Made by a program: the position numbers and the translations under genes. A DNA stretch of 23,014 nt from Conidiobolus incongruus B7586 (Eukaryota; Entomophthoromycota; Entomophthoromycetes; Entomophthorales; Conidiobolaceae), in assembly GCA_000697335.1 (NCBI GenBank), contig JNEM01009907.1:1-23014 (forward strand), read 5' to 3'. The notes below the pieces were generated by a model. That model was not told the origin of the DNA. It made no database searches and worked only from the letters and a program-made list of their open reading frames with translations. How positions within the stretch are numbered: the first letter of the stretch is position 1; every line of letters starts with the position of its first letter. This document shows positions 19,512-23,014 of the stretch, piece by piece.

Positions 19512-20639
19512 TCAATTGTGATTAGGTGCTTTTGAAGGCCATGTTGGGAACATTGGAGGATCTTTAGGTAACGGTGCTTCTCTAAAAATCAAATAATTAA
19601 TATCAGTTGTATGCAATGATAAAATAAATTACTTGAAATAAGGATGATTTAAAGCTTCTTTAGCCGTGATTCTTTGTTCTGGATCGTATGTTAGCATTCT
19701 GTCTAATAAATCCAGTCCGCACTTTGTCAAGTGTGGAAATTTAGATGGTAAATCGTAGCTAATAGATAAATATTATTAATAATGCGATTTTTGTAATATA
19801 TTAGTGGGATTGATTACCCATGAGTTTGAAATTTAACGGATTTGGGAACTGGTAATTCGTCAAATTGTGGCCATATTTTAGAGTTTGGAGTACCTAAAAC
19901 TTTAAAAATCTTTCAGTAAGATTAATATAGCTGTTTCATAATAAAGTTAATTGATGATTACCTTATTTAATTGATCAATTTCACCTTGACCAGGAAATAT
20001 GGGCTCATGATTAATTAATTCACCAAAGATACATCCAACACTCCACATATCCACAGCTGTAGAATAAGTTTTTGCACCCAGGAGTAATTCAGGAGCTCGA
20101 TACCATAGCGTTACAACCAATTTTGTCATATCACCCAAAGGACTGCCATACTTGCGAGCCAAGCCAAAATCTGCGACCTTAATCTCTCCATTATTATTTA
20201 ATAATAAGTTGGAAGTCTTCAAATCTCTGTGAATAATCCAATTTTCGTGCAAAAAATCAATGGCACTCAAAAGTTGTAGCATAATCGTCTTCACTTCAGA
20301 ATGCAAAAATTTACTTGGCATCTTATTTAACAAATGCTTGAGTTCGTGCTCAATAAACTCCATGACAATATATACATCATCCAACTTGTTGCCAAATACA
20401 ATTTCTTTGATATTGACGATATGGGGATGATCCAGCAAAAGTAGAGTATGAATTTCTCTCAACGAGGTAACTGGGAAGCCTTGCGTCTCTTTCTCCAGTT
20501 TTAGCCGCTTTAGAGCGACTATTTCACCAGTGTTCAAATCTTGTCCCTTGTAAACGATACCATAAGCTCCTTCTGATATTCGATTGATTTTTTTAAAGTT
20601 ACTAATATGTCGACATTTTTGTATTTTCATTTGATTCAT
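19512..20639 (-). CDS. CDK11: CDK11 (PITSLRE) cyclin-dependent kinase, 4 exons
   Basis: The exons are 20639-19962, 19909-19818, 19758-19633 and 19581-19512, giving 321 aa with a TGA stop. The C-helix motif is PVTSLRE (56-62), the PITSLRE signature of CDK11, which works with cyclin L in transcription and pre-mRNA splicing. All catalytic parts are present: the glycine loop [10 protein letters not shown]44, HRDLKTSN (D139, K141), DFG 157-159, T-loop [10 protein letters not shown] with T177, then [12 protein letters not shown]. The C-terminus ends [16 protein letters not shown], the CDK11-specific tail (ETPLPIDPSMFPTWPAK in animals). Only about 15 residues precede the kinase domain, so the long charged N-terminal region of animal CDK11 is missing from this model. 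Sequence upstream of 20639 is A/T only and offers no obvious extra exon. Introns are 52, 59 and 51 nt. CDK10 is the nearest alternative, but the motif and C-tail favour CDK11. Confidence 0.93.
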
Positions 20640-23014
20640 TATTATTATTTGATAGTATTTAATTCATTAATATGATTACAAATTACTAAATGTTAAAATT
20701 TTGAATTTTATTTTTTTTGAAATAAATCTCAATTAGCTCTTTTTATTTTATTTTCAAAAGATTTATTATTATGGGAATTTTCAAAAAAATTCTTTTGAAT
20801 TCCCTTGAACTATATATTAATAAATATAATTTCAAAATTTTGCCAATTTTTGTTGTAACAACAAGGTTATTGGCACATAATCAATTTGGTTTTTTCAAGC
20901 TTTTCTGATCCAATTTTACATAAAGTTGTTAAATATTAATCTATTTTGTATAAATTTTCATATTTATTCAACAAATTAGTTTTTGAATATTAATATTTTT
21001 GTATTGAATCTATTTTTTCATATTTGGGCTAATGAAATTATAAATTAATTTCAAATTGACAAATGATCATATTATTATATTTTATGATAGTATTGGTAAG
21101 AAAACAAAATTAAATAATTTGAGTTTCAAAATTATATATATATTCAAAATCGAAATTTAATAATTAATTTTAGTATTTTAAAATTATAATATAATAACTA
21201 TGACTTAAATCATTTAATAATTATACTTCAGAGTACAATTTAACTCTTTATTTTGAGTTAATAAAAGTTTGCAATAATAATATATAAAAATATTATTTCC
21301 GTTATATTTCTGTTTTGAATTGAAATTTTAATAATTGAAACTATTTATAATTTTGAGATTTTCATATTAATTTCATTTTATATAAATCTTAGATAGTATT
21401 TATTCATATTAATTAATCAAATTAGAGATATTAAGCTTTGATATTAATATAATATAATTTATAATTTTCCTCTAATTATATTCACTAATATTATGAAAAT
21501 TGGGTTTATAATAATCTAAGACAAATTTTTATATTTTATTTTTTAAATATTCAATTTGGAGTATTATTGAATAAATCACAAAATTAACTTAATACTGTTA
21601 TATTATTAAGAGAAAATTAAAAATCTAATTTTATCAAACAAGTCAATAATCAATTTGATTCAAAAATTGAAACCATATAAATAGAAAATAAACAATGATT
21701 AAATGAATAGTGATCATATGATTAACATGGTTTATAAAATATATATATATATTTTAATACACCTATAGTGCCATAATTAACTGATTCTTATTTACCCCAA
21801 AACTAAATTAATTTTTACACCATTGTTTTTTGAAAGATTATGAATTTATATAAATTAATAATTTTTTAATTTATTATTATATTATATTTATATTAAGAGA
21901 TTAAATATTAAATTTTTAATAATACTTCATGTTATTTGCTAATGTTTAAATAATATTGGTGATTAGTATTAAAATTATATATAAATTCAATTATTTTAAT
22001 AAATAAAAGTTGATTTTATTCTTTTCTCTCCAATCCTATTATTATTCTCTAATTAAAGTTAATCCTTATAATTACCATAGTTTGAGATTATTCCTATCAA
22101 TTTTTTTGCCATTGTTGATACTATTTAACATTAATTATTATGTTTATAACTCTAATAAACTACTATTATTTTATAGTCTTTATTGTTTTTGATTTTCAAT
22201 ATATTTAAATTATTTAAACAGACTTTTGTTAATTTTGTATTAAGATGATATATAAGCATTTAAATTGTAACTTAACTATAGTGAAATCAATTATAGTATA
22301 GAAGAAGTCTTAATAATACAAAATTAAGTCATTAAAATCCAATAAATTTTTTTAAGTTAAAACTATTCCCAGATTTTTAATAACATTCAATATATAAATA
22401 ATAAATCAATTTATTAATATAGTTTAGGATTTTAAGACAATATTATTTATTATGTTTTTAAAAGAAATATGATAAAATCAAACTAAAAAATAAGTGATAT
22501 TTAATTTTTCAATCAAATTTATATATGATAAAATGTTAAATAAATATAAACTTTTATATATAGAATTTTCTTTAATTCATTCATTGGTTATATATCATAT
22601 TTGAATAATGGCAAGAAATTTGAAATCTAGTCTTTTATATAATTTATAAATAAGGCATATTATCTTATCTGAAGTAATTTTATTATAAATTAAATTTAAA
22701 TTAATAATATAATTATTTTAAATCAAACTAATATCTATTGCTAAATTAATTTTAAAATTATTTCAATATTATATATATTATTCTGTAATTAAATAAGATA
22801 TTAATTTTTATTTTGAATGACAAATCAGATTATTAATAATTTATTTTTATTGATAATAATATTTGATATGGGTTAATTAGAATAAATATAAATTATTTGA
22901 TTGATATATTTAATAAATTATTTAAAGAAATAAAAATTATAATTTAATTAATTTATTGATTGAATTAAATTATATTTTATAAAATATTATTTTATTAAAT
23001 TAAAATTAAATTAC
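20640..23014. other. 2.4-kb AT desert upstream of CDK11
   Basis: The first few hundred bases must hold the CDK11 promoter, with a perfect 15-nt palindrome at 20850-20864. Beyond about 20,900 the sequence is nearly all A and T, with stops in all frames and only scattered C/G. A 60-residue open frame at 22010-22192 is low-complexity hydrophobic and unsupported. I see no RNA gene, tandem array or element ends up to the window edge. Confidence 0.65.
20850..20864. promoter_or_regulatory. 15-nt palindrome upstream of CDK11
   Basis: TTGTTGTAACAACAA is a perfect 7+1+7 inverted repeat about 210 bp upstream of the CDK11 start. It could bind a dimeric regulator. No known factor is assigned, and a site of this length made of mostly A and T may be chance. 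Confidence 0.25.

Noticed and set aside
22010-22192. 60-residue hydrophobic open frame in the right-hand AT desert
   Set aside because: It has the same low-complexity composition, no recognisable family and no conserved neighbours.
1-23014. Search by eye for CRISPR arrays, transposase or reverse transcriptase genes, defence or biosynthetic clusters
   Set aside because: No spaced direct repeats, no such protein motifs, and no co-directional cluster of related genes were seen; the genes are unlinked housekeeping functions.

Overview
This is nuclear DNA of a eukaryote, most likely an early-diverging, very AT-rich fungus. The signs are compact genes broken by many short GT-AG introns (I place 30, all 48-66 nt), a nuclear-type tRNA-Ala with internal pol III promoter boxes, A/T-only gaps between genes, and a Sec72-type ER translocon subunit, which is a fungal family. 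A Zoopagomycota/Entomophthoromycotina genome (Conidiobolus-like) would fit, but that placement is a guess from composition and gene structure. TAA, TAG and TGA all serve as stops, so the standard code is used. Gene models with introns are given as full spans, with exon coordinates in the evidence; splice sites were chosen by reading frame, GT/AG and family similarity.

Layout, left to right. An AT desert (1-717) precedes SEC72 (minus, one exon). Next come tRNA-Ala(AGC) at about 2.5 kb and a 15-exon SAPS-domain phosphatase regulatory subunit (plus, 3088-6123). The following gap holds a decayed minus-strand copy of a tRNA-Ala and a small inverted repeat. V-ATPase subunit d (VMA6, plus, 3 exons) converges on a delta-type phospholipase C (minus, 7 exons). 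A 2.9-kb gap holds a possible decayed protein fragment. A RING-H2 E3 ligase (minus, 4 exons) is divergent from an ERGIC-53/Emp47-type L-type lectin (plus, 3 exons). The lectin converges on a CDK11/PITSLRE kinase (minus, 4 exons). The last 2.4 kb is AT desert.

The genes are conserved housekeeping functions and do not form an operon or cluster: ER import (Sec72), ER-Golgi cargo transport (lectin), endomembrane acidification (VMA6), phosphoinositide signalling (PLC), PP6/Sit4 phosphatase regulation (SAPS), ubiquitin ligation (RING) and transcription/splicing-linked kinase activity (CDK11). I found no CRISPR array, transposase, reverse transcriptase or viral gene, and no evidence of a new multi-gene system. 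The most interesting signals are the tRNA-Ala relic beside an inverted repeat, a lectin whose canonical sugar-binding residues appear substituted, the narrow intron size range, and the microexons in the SAPS gene.
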